From DASUUI01 sp964577965 (GTDB taxonomy: Bacteria; Gemmatimonadota; Gemmatimonadetes; Gemmatimonadales; Gemmatimonadaceae), in the NCBI GenBank assembly GCA_964577965.1, contig CAZOAT010000014.1:1-45151 (forward strand): 45,151 nt of DNA, in the 5' to 3' direction. The position numbers and the translations under genes were made by a program. This document shows, piece after piece, positions 1 through 8,597 of the stretch. Position 1 is the first letter of the stretch. Every line of letters starts with the position of its first letter. Under the pieces are notes generated by a model, which was not told the DNA's origin, did not search any database, and saw only the letters and a list, made by a program, of their open reading frames with translations.

Positions 1-2
1 GG

Positions 3-80
3 AAGCGGAAGCTTCCGACCGTGGCAATGGTCAGCCAGTCGGCGATCGGGGAGTCGTATCTGAGACCGGTGGACTACTAG
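3..80 (+). CDS. C-terminal tail of an unidentified protein (partial at 5' end)
   Basis: The third frame is open from the window edge to a TAG at 78-80 and reads as a 25-residue tail ending in LRPVDY. Most of its third codon positions are G or C, as in the confident genes here, whereas the competing frame that runs to about 117 has weaker GC3. I cannot assign a family from so short a piece. It converges on the lipoprotein gene at 178-618. Confidence 0.35.
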   Translation, partial: KRKLPTVAMVSQSAIGESYLRPVDY

Positions 81-177
81 CCGCAGCAGCTGAAGCCCAG
101 CGAGCCAGTGACTGGTAGCTGCCTGACTGCAGCCTCTCCAGGACCTTTCCGCAGACGCTGGTCGCAAAATCGCTCAG

Positions 178-618
178 TCATGGATTGGTCCTCTGCTCAG
201 TGGCCGGCCTGCATTCTCCCCCGCTGAATGCAATCTCGGGAGGCATCCTGAACTCGCACGTCGAGACGATCTCGTACTCCTCGTTGTACTCGGTTTCCGC
301 GGCAACCACATCGTCAAGCTTGCTGAACAACGCTGTGGAGTCGGTCGTGGCAGCGCAGTACACCAGGTAATAGCGCGGACCGCCGCAGGCGCGGTTCCCG
401 ACTGGCGCGGTCCGGCATCCCTCGGACGAGGTGCACCCAGTAGTGCGTGCGAGCGCCTTCGCCTCGTTCTCCAGGCGTTCGATCTCCGCCCAGTCCCGCT
501 CCTGCTGGTCTTCCGCTGGCATGATCCCGGGTTCGCTCAGCGACGGATCGCTCCCCGCGGGCTGCTGTGCGCAGGCCACAAGTGACATCAGTAACGTGCA
601 CAACACCTTTGATCTCAT
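178..618 (-). CDS. Small lipoprotein of unknown function
   Basis: A 146-residue protein beginning at an ATG. Its N-terminus is a short basic stretch, a hydrophobic core and the lipobox LVAC with Cys16, so it should be lipidated and anchored in an envelope membrane. The mature part carries several Cys (in TGCTSSEGC, ACGG, YCA, STCEF and GGEC), suggesting disulfides outside the cytoplasm. I do not recognise a domain. It starts 3 bp after the DUF190 gene ends, so it is probably the last gene of the crcB operon, although a role in fluoride handling is not shown. Confidence 0.75.
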   Translation of the reverse strand: MRSKVLCTLLMSLVACAQQPAGSDPSLSEPGIMPAEDQQERDWAEIERLENEAKALARTTGCTSSEGCRTAPVGNRACGGPRYYLVYCAATTDSTALFSKLDDVVAAETEYNEEYEIVSTCEFRMPPEIAFSGGECRPATEQRTNP

Positions 619-621
619 TCC

Positions 622-975
622 TCAGCCCCTCCCCTCGTCCGCCCGGTAGACAATGACTTTCGCGCGCTCGAGAGTGATCAGTCCGCCTCCGATCATCCCG
701 TCGAGCAGCGGGAGCACCTCATCCAGCTTCTCCTGTGTTTCCACGCATTCGACCACAATCGGCAGATCCAGAGACAGCACTTCCACCCTGTCGCTGTGGA
801 TGCGCGCGCTGGCTCCGAACCCCATTATCGCGCGGAACACCGTCGCGCCGGCGCAGCCACGTTCCCTCAGCATGGCGACGATTGCCTCGTACAGCGGCTT
901 GCCCCCGTGACGGTCGCGCTCGCCGATGTGGATCCTCATCAGCACACGCTCTCCGGGAAATCCGTGCAAGGTCAA
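622..975 (-). CDS. DUF190 family (PII-like) protein
   Basis: 117 residues with the DUF190 signature: RIHIGERDRHGGKPLYEAIV near residues 14-33, followed by RGCAGATVFRAIMGFG and a C-terminal half with ALPI-like strand SLDLPIVVE. DUF190 proteins have a PII-like ferredoxin fold and are often encoded beside crcB, where a signalling or regulatory role is suspected. The start is taken as TTG at 975, which overlaps the crcB stop in a TTGA arrangement and supplies the N-terminal strand the family usually has. An internal ATG at 939 is the alternative. The next gene downstream is the small lipoprotein. Confidence 0.87.
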   Translation of the reverse strand: MTLHGFPGERVLMRIHIGERDRHGGKPLYEAIVAMLRERGCAGATVFRAIMGFGASARIHSDRVEVLSLDLPIVVECVETQEKLDEVLPLLDGMIGGGLITLERAKVIVYRADEGRG

Positions 976-1367
976 CGCCCCCGGAGGACGGAAGAGACGC
1001 CGCGGGCGCCGGCGAACCCCAGATACATCGCAAGCAGGCAGCCAAGGACGCTCAGGAGCACGTATGTCACCGCCCGCTTGTAGTTGCCGTCCTCCAGCTG
1101 GGTGGCAGTCTCATAGCTGAAGGCGGAGAAGGTCGTGAAACCGCCGAGAAGCCCCGTGGTCAGGAAAGCACGGAACTCCGAGGACAGTGCGGACGTGTCG
1201 AGAGCGTAGCGCATCACGAAGCCGAGGGCGAAGGCTCCCAGGACGTTCACGACCAGCGTTCCCGCCGGAAAAGTGAACGCTCCCCAATCGTGAACCGCAC
1301 GGCTGAGCAGGTATCGCGCTCCGCCGCCGATTGCACTGCCGAGAGCTATGTACCAGAGCACGCTCAA
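972..1367 (-). CDS. crcB: Fluoride channel protein CrcB/FluC
   Basis: 131 residues with four membrane segments and the Fluc signatures GGGARYLLSR (near residue 14), GTLVVNVLGAFALG (around 36-49) and GLLGGFTTFSAFSYE (around 73-87), the last carrying the TFS residues of the fluoride path. Fluc proteins work as antiparallel dimers that export fluoride passively across the inner membrane. The start is TTG at 1367, chosen because GAGG sits 7 bases upstream; GTG at 1361 is possible. I looked for a fluoride riboswitch in the 68-bp gap upstream and did not find its core. The operon continues to DUF190 and a lipoprotein. Confidence 0.93.
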   Translation of the reverse strand: MSVLWYIALGSAIGGGARYLLSRAVHDWGAFTFPAGTLVVNVLGAFALGFVMRYALDTSALSSEFRAFLTTGLLGGFTTFSAFSYETATQLEDGNYKRAVTYVLLSVLGCLLAMYLGFAGARGVSSVLRGR

Positions 1368-1435
1368 AAAGTAGCCTCGTCCGCGCCGCGGCGGCTATTT
1401 TGAGGGGAACGCTCCGCCGTCCTCAGTCACACACC

Positions 1436-3559
1436 ATGGCGACCAGAACCCTGCCCGAGCGATCTGCCGGCGCATCCCAGCTCCCTGAAGGTTTATCACG
1501 CGACCAGCTCCTGGTCGCGTACCGAACCATCCTGACCGCCCGCCGGCTGGACGACAAGGAAGTCCAGCTCAAGCGGCAGAACAAGATCTTTTTCCAGATA
1601 TCCGGCGCGGGGCACGAAGCCGTGCTGACCGCCGCCGGCATGGTGCTGAAGCCTGCCTACGACTGGTTCTTCACCTACTATCGCGATCGCGCCCTGTGCC
1701 TGCAGCTCGGTGTTACTCCGGCCGAGATGCTGTACGAGGCTGTTGGAGCCGCGATCGATCCGGCGTCCGGCGGCCGGCAGATGCCCAGCCATTGGGGACA
1801 TCGCGACTACAATCTCGTCTCCTCTTCATCTCCCACGGGAACCCAGTTCCTGCAGGCCGCAGGCACGGCGGAAGCGTCACTGCGGGCGAAGCTGATCGGA
1901 ATCACTGACGGATTTCAGGACGACGAGGTGGTGTACGTCTCCACCGGTGATGGCACGACGAGCGAAGGCGAGTTCTGGGAATCGCTGAATACCGCCTCCA
2001 ATCTGAAGCTTCCGGTCATCTATCTGGTCGAGGACAACGGCTACGCGATCTCCGTTCCGGTCGAGATCAACACTGCGGGTGGCAGCATCTCCCGTCTGGT
2101 GCGCTCCTTCCCCGATCTCCTCGTGGAGGAGGTCGATGGCTGCGACTTCGTTGAGAGCTACCGCACGATGCAGCGGGCAGTTGAATACGCCAGGCAGCGC
2201 AAGGGACCGGCGCTGGTGCATGCCCATGTGATCCGGCCGTACTCTCACTCGCTGTCGGACGATGAGACGATGTACCGGCCGTCGGAGGAGCGGGATGCGG
2301 ACGCGGCGCGCGATCCGGTTACGACCTTTCCGCGGTGGCTCGTCGAGCAGGGCCATGCAACCGAGGCCGAGCTTACGGCGATCCAGGAAGAGATCGACGC
2401 GGAGATCCTCGCGGCGACTGACGACGCGCTCGCCCAGGAGCAGCCGGGCCCGGAGACCGTGTACTTCGGGGTGTACTCCCCGGACGTCGATCCGACGAGC
2501 GAGCAGTTCGATACGGAGGACGACCCGCAGTTCACCGGCGACCCGACCACGATGGTGGACCTGCTCAATGCCTGCATGAAGGACGAGATGCGGCGCGAAG
2601 AACGCATCCTGGTCTTCGGCGAGGATGTTGCCGACGTATCCCGCGAGCAGTACGCCGGACAGGTGAAAGGCAAGGGCGGCGTGTTCAAGGTGACGTGGGG
2701 GCTGCAGAAGGAGTTCGGTGGTGCGCGGGTGTACAACTCGCCGCTCGCGGAGGCCAACATCGTCGGCCGCGCAATAGGTCTGGCGCTGCGCGGATTCAAA
2801 CCCGTGGTCGAGATCCAGTTCTTCGACTACATCTGGCCCGCGTACATGCAGCTCCGCAACGAGCTCGCGACGATGCGCTGGCGCTCGAACAACAATTTTG
2901 CGTCACCGGTCGTGGTGCGGGTCACGTACGGTGGCTACATCCGCGGAGCGATCTACCACTCGCAGACGGGCGCCTCGCTCTTTACGCACACACCGGGACT
3001 CCGCGTCGTCTGTCCAGCGACAGCGCTCGATGCCAACGGTCTCCTGCGCACAGCTATACGGTGTGAGGACCCCGTGATCTTCCTCGAGCACAAGCATCTC
3101 TACCGTCAGACGTATAACAAGAGCCCCTACCCTGGCCCGAACTTCATGATTCCCTTCGGGAAGGCGCGGGTGGTGCGGGAAGGAAGTGACGTGACACTCG
3201 TCACTTACGGAGCGACGGTGCAGCGTGCGCTCACCGCGGCAAACGCCATCGCAGAGGAGGGAGTGAGTGTCGAGTTGATCGACCTGCGCTCACTGAGTCC
3301 ATGGGATCGGGAAACTGTCTTCGCATCGGTGAAGAAGACATCGCGCGTAATCGTTGCGTACGAGGATTCGCTGTCGTGGGGGTATGGCTCCGAGATCGCG
3401 GCGGCAATCGCCGACGAGTGCTTCGCCTGGCTCGACGCGCCCGTTATGCGCGTCGCTTCGAGCGACACCTTCGTCGGCTACGCTCCCCGCCTCGAGGACG
3501 CGATTCTCCCGCAGGTGGACGACTTCAGGAAGGCTTTCGAGGAGATATCCAGGTACTGA
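1436..3559 (+). CDS. 2-oxoacid dehydrogenase E1, fused alpha and beta subunits
   Basis: About 707 residues. Residues ~20-340 are an E1-alpha domain with the thiamine diphosphate motif starting GDGTTSEGEF at 171 and ending EDNGYAISV near 199-207. Residues ~369-707 are an E1-beta (transketolase-like) domain with FGEDVAD, the YNSPLAEANIVG segment and the C-terminal region RVASSDTFVGY. The enzyme should oxidatively decarboxylate a 2-oxoacid and acylate a lipoyl E2. The closest recognised type is the branched-chain (2-oxoisovalerate) E1, but substrate cannot be read from sequence. ATG 1436 is preferred over the longer frame beginning 1331, which would run back into crcB. No E2 or E3 gene is in the window. 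A strong hairpin follows the gene. Confidence 0.92.
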   Translation: MATRTLPERSAGASQLPEGLSRDQLLVAYRTILTARRLDDKEVQLKRQNKIFFQISGAGHEAVLTAAGMVLKPAYDWFFTYYRDRALCLQLGVTPAEMLYEAVGAAIDPASGGRQMPSHWGHRDYNLVSSSSPTGTQFLQAAGTAEASLRAKLIGITDGFQDDEVVYVSTGDGTTSEGEFWESLNTASNLKLPVIYLVEDNGYAISVPVEINTAGGSISRLVRSFPDLLVEEVDGCDFVESYRTMQRAVEYARQRKGPALVHAHVIRPYSHSLSDDETMYRPSEERDADAARDPVTTFPRWLVEQGHATEAELTAIQEEIDAEILAATDDALAQEQPGPETVYFGVYSPDVDPTSEQFDTEDDPQFTGDPTTMVDLLNACMKDEMRREERILVFGEDVADVSREQYAGQVKGKGGVFKVTWGLQKEFGGARVYNSPLAEANIVGRAIGLALRGFKPVVEIQFFDYIWPAYMQLRNELATMRWRSNNNFASPVVVRVTYGGYIRGAIYHSQTGASLFTHTPGLRVVCPATALDANGLLRTAIRCEDPVIFLEHKHLYRQTYNKSPYPGPNFMIPFGKARVVREGSDVTLVTYGATVQRALTAANAIAEEGVSVELIDLRSLSPWDRETVFASVKKTSRVIVAYEDSLSWGYGSEIAAAIADECFAWLDAPVMRVASSDTFVGYAPRLEDAILPQVDDFRKAFEEISRY

Positions 3560-3615
3560 AGCCGACACCGTGGTGGTGACGCCGACATCCTGGCCGGGGA
3601 AAGAGTCCATGTGAA

Positions 3616-3652
3616 GAGGGGCAGCCGATCGGGGGCTGCCCCTCTTTGTTTT
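3616..3652 (+). terminator. Rho-independent terminator after the E1 gene
   Basis: A perfect 12-bp stem, AGAGGGGCAGCC (3616-3627) with GGCTGCCCCTCT (3635-3646), closes a 7-base loop and is followed by TTGTTT. It lies between two convergent genes and may also help stop leftward transcription, though the T-tract is good only on the plus strand. Confidence 0.9.
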
Positions 3653-3676
3653 GAGTACTGCTCGCTCTCCGTACGA

Positions 3677-4708
3677 CTACTTCTTGATGCGTCCCCGCAG
3701 CCCGCCGAGCACGCCCTTGGCAGCGTCCTTCGCGGCGTCCTTCGCGCCCTCCTTGGCTCCTTCCTTTGCGCCTTCGGCTGCTCCTTCGCGGAGCGCGTCG
3801 CCGATCGATTGCCCGTCCTCACCGTCGGTGGTACCACCAAACGCAGGCATGTCGAACTTCGGCATCTCGACAACCTGGAATCCGCTCGGCACGGTGAACA
3901 TCGCGTCCGCAATGTCCGAATTCTGGAAGCCGGTCATCTCGGTCGTCACGATGCTGGTTTCCTGCTTTCCGTCGGGGTTGGTCGTCACGGAGCGGGCGAC
4001 GGTCTTCACCGGAACGCCGGTCAGCTTCGACTGCACCGCCTCCATCTGCTGCTTGTATTCGGCGTTGTTGAACATGTCCCCCATCGCCGTGAACGCACCG
4101 CTGTTCTGCACGAACGGGTTCACCAGGGCACGGAGCTCCGGGGCAAAGTAATAGTCGGTGGTGGTCTCGACCCGGGATGTGGACGACCGGCCCATGACCT
4201 TCGCGTTCATCGTGTAGTTCTGAATGAGCCGGACGTGCTGCGTGGAGTATCCGTTCACGACGCCGCCGGAGCCCATGCTCTGCGCTTCGACCTTCACGTC
4301 CGACATCTCCATGCGCACGAGTCCGCCGAGCGCTCCCATCATCTTGCTCATCCCCGCGAGCATGCCCTGCATGTCCCACTCCATGTACGACTTCTTGGCG
4401 GGGTCCACGAGGATCATCTTCTTCCCCCCGTCGAGGAGCAGGAAGTAGGAGCCCTTTGACCCGAACATCTCGCCACCGCCGCTGCCGCTCGCATCGAGTA
4501 TCTCCACGCGAGCGTTGTCGCCGGCGAACATCCCGCGGCCCTTCATCATCACAGACTCGCGATTCCCTGTCTGCGTGCTCTGGGAGCTGATCGTGAATTC
4601 GTAGGTCGTGCCCCCGGTACTGGTCGGGGCAGCCGCGGTGAGAAGGGGTAGCACGACCACAGCGGCAACCGCCATCAGAACCCGTGTGCGGGTGAATGAA
4701 CGAAGCAT
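3677..4708 (-). CDS. Secreted DUF4412-like protein with a repetitive Ala/Lys tail
   Basis: About 343 residues when started at ATG 4708, which has GGAG six bases upstream; the long upstream extension of the frame looks non-coding. A signal peptide (basic start, then VLMAVAAVVVLPLLTAAA) indicates export. The middle resembles DUF4412, a periplasmic domain: strands with KMILVDPAKKSYMEWD and the later YYFAPELRALV. The last ~30 residues are a tetrapeptide-like EGAK/DAAK repeat ending in RGRIKK, which would form a highly charged amphipathic helix. Function is unknown. The gene stands alone and converges on the E1 gene across its terminator. Confidence 0.78.
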   Translation of the reverse strand: MLRSFTRTRVLMAVAAVVVLPLLTAAAPTSTGGTTYEFTISSQSTQTGNRESVMMKGRGMFAGDNARVEILDASGSGGGEMFGSKGSYFLLLDGGKKMILVDPAKKSYMEWDMQGMLAGMSKMMGALGGLVRMEMSDVKVEAQSMGSGGVVNGYSTQHVRLIQNYTMNAKVMGRSSTSRVETTTDYYFAPELRALVNPFVQNSGAFTAMGDMFNNAEYKQQMEAVQSKLTGVPVKTVARSVTTNPDGKQETSIVTTEMTGFQNSDIADAMFTVPSGFQVVEMPKFDMPAFGGTTDGEDGQSIGDALREGAAEGAKEGAKEGAKDAAKDAAKGVLGGLRGRIKK

Positions 4709-4984
4709 CAGCATCTCCAGTGCGGCATACCGCCGCCGGTAGCGGGTCCGGGACTGAGGGGGTAAACAACTGTCGGGGTCGTATTCTACGGCGACCTGAT
4801 CGCCATCGCCAGTCGGCTGAGTGTATTCAGCTGCATCTGAGTATTGCCTGCCCCGTCCTGTGACTCGCACATTTGCGTCCGCCAGGCGGCCGATTCGAGC
4901 CCCTGGCTGCGCACGGCAGCACCAGAGGTGCCAGAGACTCACGGACGTGAGCGCCTGGCCGATTACCACAACCCAGGAGGTTTA

Positions 4985-5407
4985 GTGGGCAAGATCAACT
5001 ATGGCAGGGTTGTTCTTGGCGGTGTCGTGGCCGGCGTCGTGTTCTCCCTCATGGACTTCGTGGGGATGATGATCATTCCCTTTGACTGGGAGGCCTGGAT
5101 CGTCGAGCGCGGCCTGACAATGCCGCCGATGGCGACGTGGATCGTGCTGAGCTTGTTGTTTGGGATTCTTGTCGTCTGGTTGTACGCGGCGATCCGCCCG
5201 CGCTTCGGTCCCGGCGTCAAGACCGCGGTCATAGCAGCGGTTTTTGCCTGGCTCTTCTACTCCATGACTCAGTGGGCGCCGACTGCGATGGGCATGTGGT
5301 CGATGCACCTGTACTTCATGATGGCTGCCTGGGGGCTCGTCCAGACGGTGCTTGCGGTGGTCGCAGGCGCGTGGGTGTACAAGGAGGAAGGAACCGCGGC
5401 AATGTGA
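4985..5407 (+). CDS. Small integral membrane protein
   Basis: 140 residues starting at GTG 4985, which is preceded by an excellent Shine-Dalgarno AGGAGG four to nine bases upstream. The longer ATG-initiated frame from 4844 is therefore unlikely. There are four predicted membrane segments: VVLGGVVAGVVFSLMDFVGM, WIVLSLLFGILVVWLYAAI, TAVIAAVFAWLFYSM and the stretch around YFMMAAWGLVQTVLAVVAG. I do not recognise the family and see no catalytic motif. It is a single-gene unit with its own terminator, divergent from the DUF4412-like gene across a 276-bp gap. In that gap I see only a weak TAGAAT-like -10 on the minus strand. Confidence 0.8.
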   Translation: MGKINYGRVVLGGVVAGVVFSLMDFVGMMIIPFDWEAWIVERGLTMPPMATWIVLSLLFGILVVWLYAAIRPRFGPGVKTAVIAAVFAWLFYSMTQWAPTAMGMWSMHLYFMMAAWGLVQTVLAVVAGAWVYKEEGTAAM

Positions 5408-5430
5408 GCGCGCCTCTCTGGTTGGGAGCG

Positions 5431-5467
5431 AAGGGGCCGGACCGTACGCCGGCCCCTTCACCTTTTT
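5431..5467 (+). terminator. Rho-independent terminator after the small membrane protein gene
   Basis: A 10-bp perfect stem, AAGGGGCCGG (5431-5440) with CCGGCCCCTT (5449-5458), has an 8-base loop and is followed by CACCTTTTTT. It sits at the convergent junction with the amidohydrolase gene. Confidence 0.88.
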
Positions 5468-7141
5468 TCAGGGCGCTGCCTCGTAAACCACCCTTCCTCC
5501 GACGACAGTCAGCAGCACTCGCGTGTCCCTGATCGTCTCCAGTGGCACGCGCGTGAGGTCGCGGTCGAGCAGCACAAGATCCGCAAGCTTGCCGACCTCC
5601 AGCGATCCCTTCTCCCGCTCCGTGAATTCGGCGTAAGCAGCATCAATCGTGTACGCGCGAAGCGCCTCCTCCACCGTGATCATCTGCTCCGGCACCCAGC
5701 CGCCCGGGTTCAGATCGTCAAGTGTCCGACGAGTGACAGCTGCATAGATGCCGCCGAGCGGAGTCGCAGGTTCAACGTCCCAGTCGCTTCCAAATGCCAG
5801 ACGCGCCCCACCGTCCAGCAGCGACCTGAAGACATATGCCTCGCCGATCCGCTCCGGGCCCACCCGCCTCCCTGCCCAGCGCCCGTCGTCGATCGCGTGA
5901 TACGGCTGCATACTGGCGATCACGCCGATGCCGGCGAATCGTGGAACGTCCGCAGGGTTGAGGTGCTGGGCATGCTCGATCCTGAACCGCCGGTCACGCG
6001 CCGCGTTCTCCCGCGCCACCTGTTCAAAAACGTCGAGCTGAACGCGGTTGGCCGCGTCACCGATGGCGTGCACCATCACATGCAGTCCCGCAGCGTCCGC
6101 CGCCCGGGTCCACGCATACAGCGAGTCACGCCGCGTGACGAACACGCCCGTCTCGCCGGGTGCGTCGTCGTACGGCTCAAGCATCGCGGCGGTGCGCGAT
6201 CCGAGTGATCCGTCCACGTACGCCTTCAGGCCGCCGATCCTGAGCCAGTCGTCGCCGCGTCCCCTGGCGGCGACCTCGTCGCGCAACCGCTGCCACGAGG
6301 ACAACGGCACGGCCGCATAGATCCTGGTCTTCAGCCGCCCCGACATCTGAGCGCGACGAAACACCTCCACATCGCCCCAGTCGCCCATGTTCACCACTGA
6401 TGTGATGCCAAGAGCCGCGACATAGTCCATCGCCGCATCCAGTGCGCGGTCGTCGATCTCCGGATGCACTGGTGGCACGACGCGGCTCACGAGCGCCTTC
6501 GCATTGTCCTTGAGGATCCCCGTTGGCTCGCCCTGAGCCGTGCGCTCGATCACACCACCCTCGACGTTGGCGGTGGCGCTCGTCACGCCCGCGGCCGCCA
6601 GCGCCAGGCCGTTCGCAAGTGACATGTGTCCATCGAGCCGGTTGATCCAGACAGGATTGTTCGGCGTCACTGAGTCAATCCACTGCCGCGTCGGCAGCTC
6701 TCCGCCCCAGTTCTCGTGATCCCAGTTGCCGCCCGTGATCCATGTGCCCGGCGGTACCGTGGCCGCGAAGTCCCTGATCCTCGCGACGAAATCGGCCGGT
6801 GTGGGCGCGTGGCGGAGCTGCACCGAAGCGAGCGTGTGCCCGCCATCCACGAAGTGCAGATGCGAATCGAAGAACCCGGGGACGACCATGCGGCCGGTCG
6901 CGTCCACAACCCGGGTGTCCGGCCCAGTCAGCTTTCTGACCTCCGCACTCGAGCCGACCGCGACGATGCGATCTCCCGACATGGCGACGGCCTCCGCCCA
7001 CGGACGCCTGGTGTCAGCGGTCCAGACGCGGGCGTTCACCACGGCGAGGGTCACGGGATTGGAGCTCACCGTCGTTGCACAACCGGTAATGGAACCGACT
7101 GCAAGCAGAGCACAGAAACCGGCTCGAAGAATCTGGGGCAT
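5468..7141 (-). CDS. Lipoprotein amidohydrolase (YtcJ-like, amidohydrolase family 3)
   Basis: About 557 residues from ATG 7141. The N-terminus is a lipoprotein signal with lipobox ITGC at about residues 18-21, so the enzyme is probably anchored outside the cytoplasm. The metal-binding HxH appears in SHLHFVDGG, followed by the family landmarks GNWDHENWGG, the strand LKAYVDGSLGSRTA, HAIGDAAN, RIEHAQHL and FGSDWDVEP. The C-terminal strands KLADLVLLDRDL close the composite beta sandwich. YtcJ-like enzymes are predicted metal-dependent hydrolases of amide-type substrates, and the substrate here is unknown. The frame stays open further upstream across terC, but that part is the shadow of TerC; ATG 7195 is a less likely start. 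It follows terC by 28 bp. Confidence 0.87.
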   Translation of the reverse strand: MPQILRAGFCALLAVGSITGCATTVSSNPVTLAVVNARVWTADTRRPWAEAVAMSGDRIVAVGSSAEVRKLTGPDTRVVDATGRMVVPGFFDSHLHFVDGGHTLASVQLRHAPTPADFVARIRDFAATVPPGTWITGGNWDHENWGGELPTRQWIDSVTPNNPVWINRLDGHMSLANGLALAAAGVTSATANVEGGVIERTAQGEPTGILKDNAKALVSRVVPPVHPEIDDRALDAAMDYVAALGITSVVNMGDWGDVEVFRRAQMSGRLKTRIYAAVPLSSWQRLRDEVAARGRGDDWLRIGGLKAYVDGSLGSRTAAMLEPYDDAPGETGVFVTRRDSLYAWTRAADAAGLHVMVHAIGDAANRVQLDVFEQVARENAARDRRFRIEHAQHLNPADVPRFAGIGVIASMQPYHAIDDGRWAGRRVGPERIGEAYVFRSLLDGGARLAFGSDWDVEPATPLGGIYAAVTRRTLDDLNPGGWVPEQMITVEEALRAYTIDAAYAEFTEREKGSLEVGKLADLVLLDRDLTRVPLETIRDTRVLLTVVGGRVVYEAAP

Positions 7142-7169
7142 CGTGGGAGTTGTGAGTGAGACGTGCTCG

Positions 7170-8198
7170 TCATTGCCCGTCCCTCGGCGTGCCATCGGGC
7201 GTGTGATCACTGTCACCAGAGTGACGGTCGTGATGTCGTGAGGCCATGTGCGCCAGCGGCGGGATGCCGGGCGGCCGGTGCGTCGGCCACAGCAGCGATG
7301 CCGAAACCGAAACCGCCAGCACTGACGCGACCACGCCAAGGGAGAAGAGTGTGGGAATATCATAGACCTCCTCGAGCAGCATTTTGCCGCCAATGAAAAC
7401 CAGCACGACAGACAGCCCGAGCTGCAGGTAGTGGAAGCGGTCCACGATCCCCGCCAGCAGAAAATAAAGCGCGCGCAGCCCGAGCACCGCGCAGACGTTG
7501 GAGGAGTAGACGATGAACGGGTCCCGGGTAACCGCGAAGATCGCGGGAATCGAGTCGGTCGCGAAGATGATGTCGGTCGTCTCCACCAGGGCGAGCGCGA
7601 TGAACAGCGGGGTCGCGACCAACCGGCTTCCTGCTCCATGCTCCTCGCGAACGAAGAACTTCTGTCCGTGGTACCGGGTTGTCACCGGAAAGAGGCGACG
7701 TACGAGGCGGAGCGTTGGATTGGACTCGGGGTCGTACGTCTCCTCCCGCTTCTGCAGCGCCATCCGGATCCCCGTGTACACCAGAAACGCTCCGAAGACG
7801 TACAGCACCCAGTGGAACCGCGCGATCAGGACCACCCCGACCGCGATCATGGTTCCGCGGAACACCAGCGCACCCAGTATCCCCCAGAACAGGACCCGGT
7901 GCTGGTACTCGGCCGGGATGCGGAAGTAGGAGAAGATCAGGACGAACACGAAGATGTTGTCCACCGACAGGGCGTACTCGATCAGGTAGCCGGTCAGGAA
8001 CTCCACGCCCTTGTCGCTGCCAAGGACGAAGTACACACCGGCGCCGAACGACAGAGAGAGCGACACCCATATCGCGCTCCACGCAGCAGCCTCGCGAACG
8101 CTGACGCGATGCGCCTTGCGGTGGAAAACCCCCAGGTCAATGGCAAGCAGCGCCAGAACCACTGCGTTGAAGCCTGCCCACCACCAGAGGTTCGTCAC
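7170..8198 (-). CDS. TerC/Alx family membrane protein
   Basis: 342 residues with about nine hydrophobic segments. The TerC core is clear: EYALSVDNIFVFVLIFSYF with acidic residues in the membrane, and the second repeat VETTDIIFATDSIPAIFAVT. The NPTLRLVRRLFPV loop and KFFVRE are typical of the Alx type. Alx/TerC proteins are linked to manganese export and tellurite resistance. The start is GTG 8198. The tail after about residue 320 is hydrophilic and His/Asp rich (SRHHDRHSGDSDH), possibly metal-interacting. I saw no yybP-ykoY riboswitch, since only 18 bp separate it from the upstream gene. Confidence 0.9.
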   Translation of the reverse strand: MTNLWWWAGFNAVVLALLAIDLGVFHRKAHRVSVREAAAWSAIWVSLSLSFGAGVYFVLGSDKGVEFLTGYLIEYALSVDNIFVFVLIFSYFRIPAEYQHRVLFWGILGALVFRGTMIAVGVVLIARFHWVLYVFGAFLVYTGIRMALQKREETYDPESNPTLRLVRRLFPVTTRYHGQKFFVREEHGAGSRLVATPLFIALALVETTDIIFATDSIPAIFAVTRDPFIVYSSNVCAVLGLRALYFLLAGIVDRFHYLQLGLSVVLVFIGGKMLLEEVYDIPTLFSLGVVASVLAVSVSASLLWPTHRPPGIPPLAHMASRHHDRHSGDSDHTPDGTPRDGQ

Positions 8199-8216
8199 GC
8201 CGCGGCCGGAGAGCCG

Positions 8217-8555
8217 CTAGCGGCGTTCTACAGCGTCACGAATGTCGAGGAGAATCTCGAGGTAGAGCTGCTCCCGCCTGTACGCGAAATCGAGCGTTGT
8301 CATCTGCTTCTCATCCCCCGACTCCCGCGCGCGCTCGAACGCCTCGCGATACATCTCGTCGAGGTTAGCCATTATGTGGTCACGCGCTCTGGACATCCGT
8401 GCCATCTCCATTGCCGCAGGGGTGAGCCGCGGTACATCGCTGCCGGTATCGAGGTCAGCCATCTGCCCCAGAACTTCTTCCGGGTCGCGCCCGTCGAACA
8501 GGTACTTGCGGGCGGCGCCTATCATCAGCCGGCGTGGGTTTACTGGGCCCGTCAT
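8217..8555 (-). CDS. Small helical protein of unknown function
   Basis: 112 residues from ATG 8555, without signal peptide or membrane segment. The sequence is charged and predicted mostly helical (ARDHIMANLDEMYREAFERARE, then YRREQLYLEILLDIRDAVERR), with many Met, Arg and Glu. I do not recognise a family. It lies 18 bp upstream of terC on the same strand and is probably co-transcribed with it. It could be a small adaptor, but nothing in the sequence says so. Confidence 0.68.
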   Translation of the reverse strand: MTGPVNPRRLMIGAARKYLFDGRDPEEVLGQMADLDTGSDVPRLTPAAMEMARMSRARDHIMANLDEMYREAFERARESGDEKQMTTLDFAYRREQLYLEILLDIRDAVERR

Positions 8556-8597
8556 CTGGCGGTGAGCACCTGGGGAAAAAGCTAATACGGGTGAGAA

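Noticed and set aside
735..1403. A 222-codon plus-strand frame opposite crcB and DUF190
   Set aside because: Antisense shadow of two well-recognised genes, with Arg-rich low-complexity composition.
1368..1435. Possible fluoride riboswitch ahead of crcB
   Set aside because: ATGG is present, but the conserved core segments and pseudoknot pairing of the fluoride motif are not.
5468..7639. A 723-codon frame with about 166 extra residues ahead of the amidohydrolase signal peptide
   Set aside because: The extra part lies across terC in another frame, is Arg/Ser-rich and lacks coding pattern, and the lipoprotein signal defines a later start at 7141.
7431..8585. A 384-codon plus-strand frame opposite terC
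   Set aside because: Composition rich in His, Arg and Gln is typical of an antisense frame; TerC on the other strand is unambiguous.
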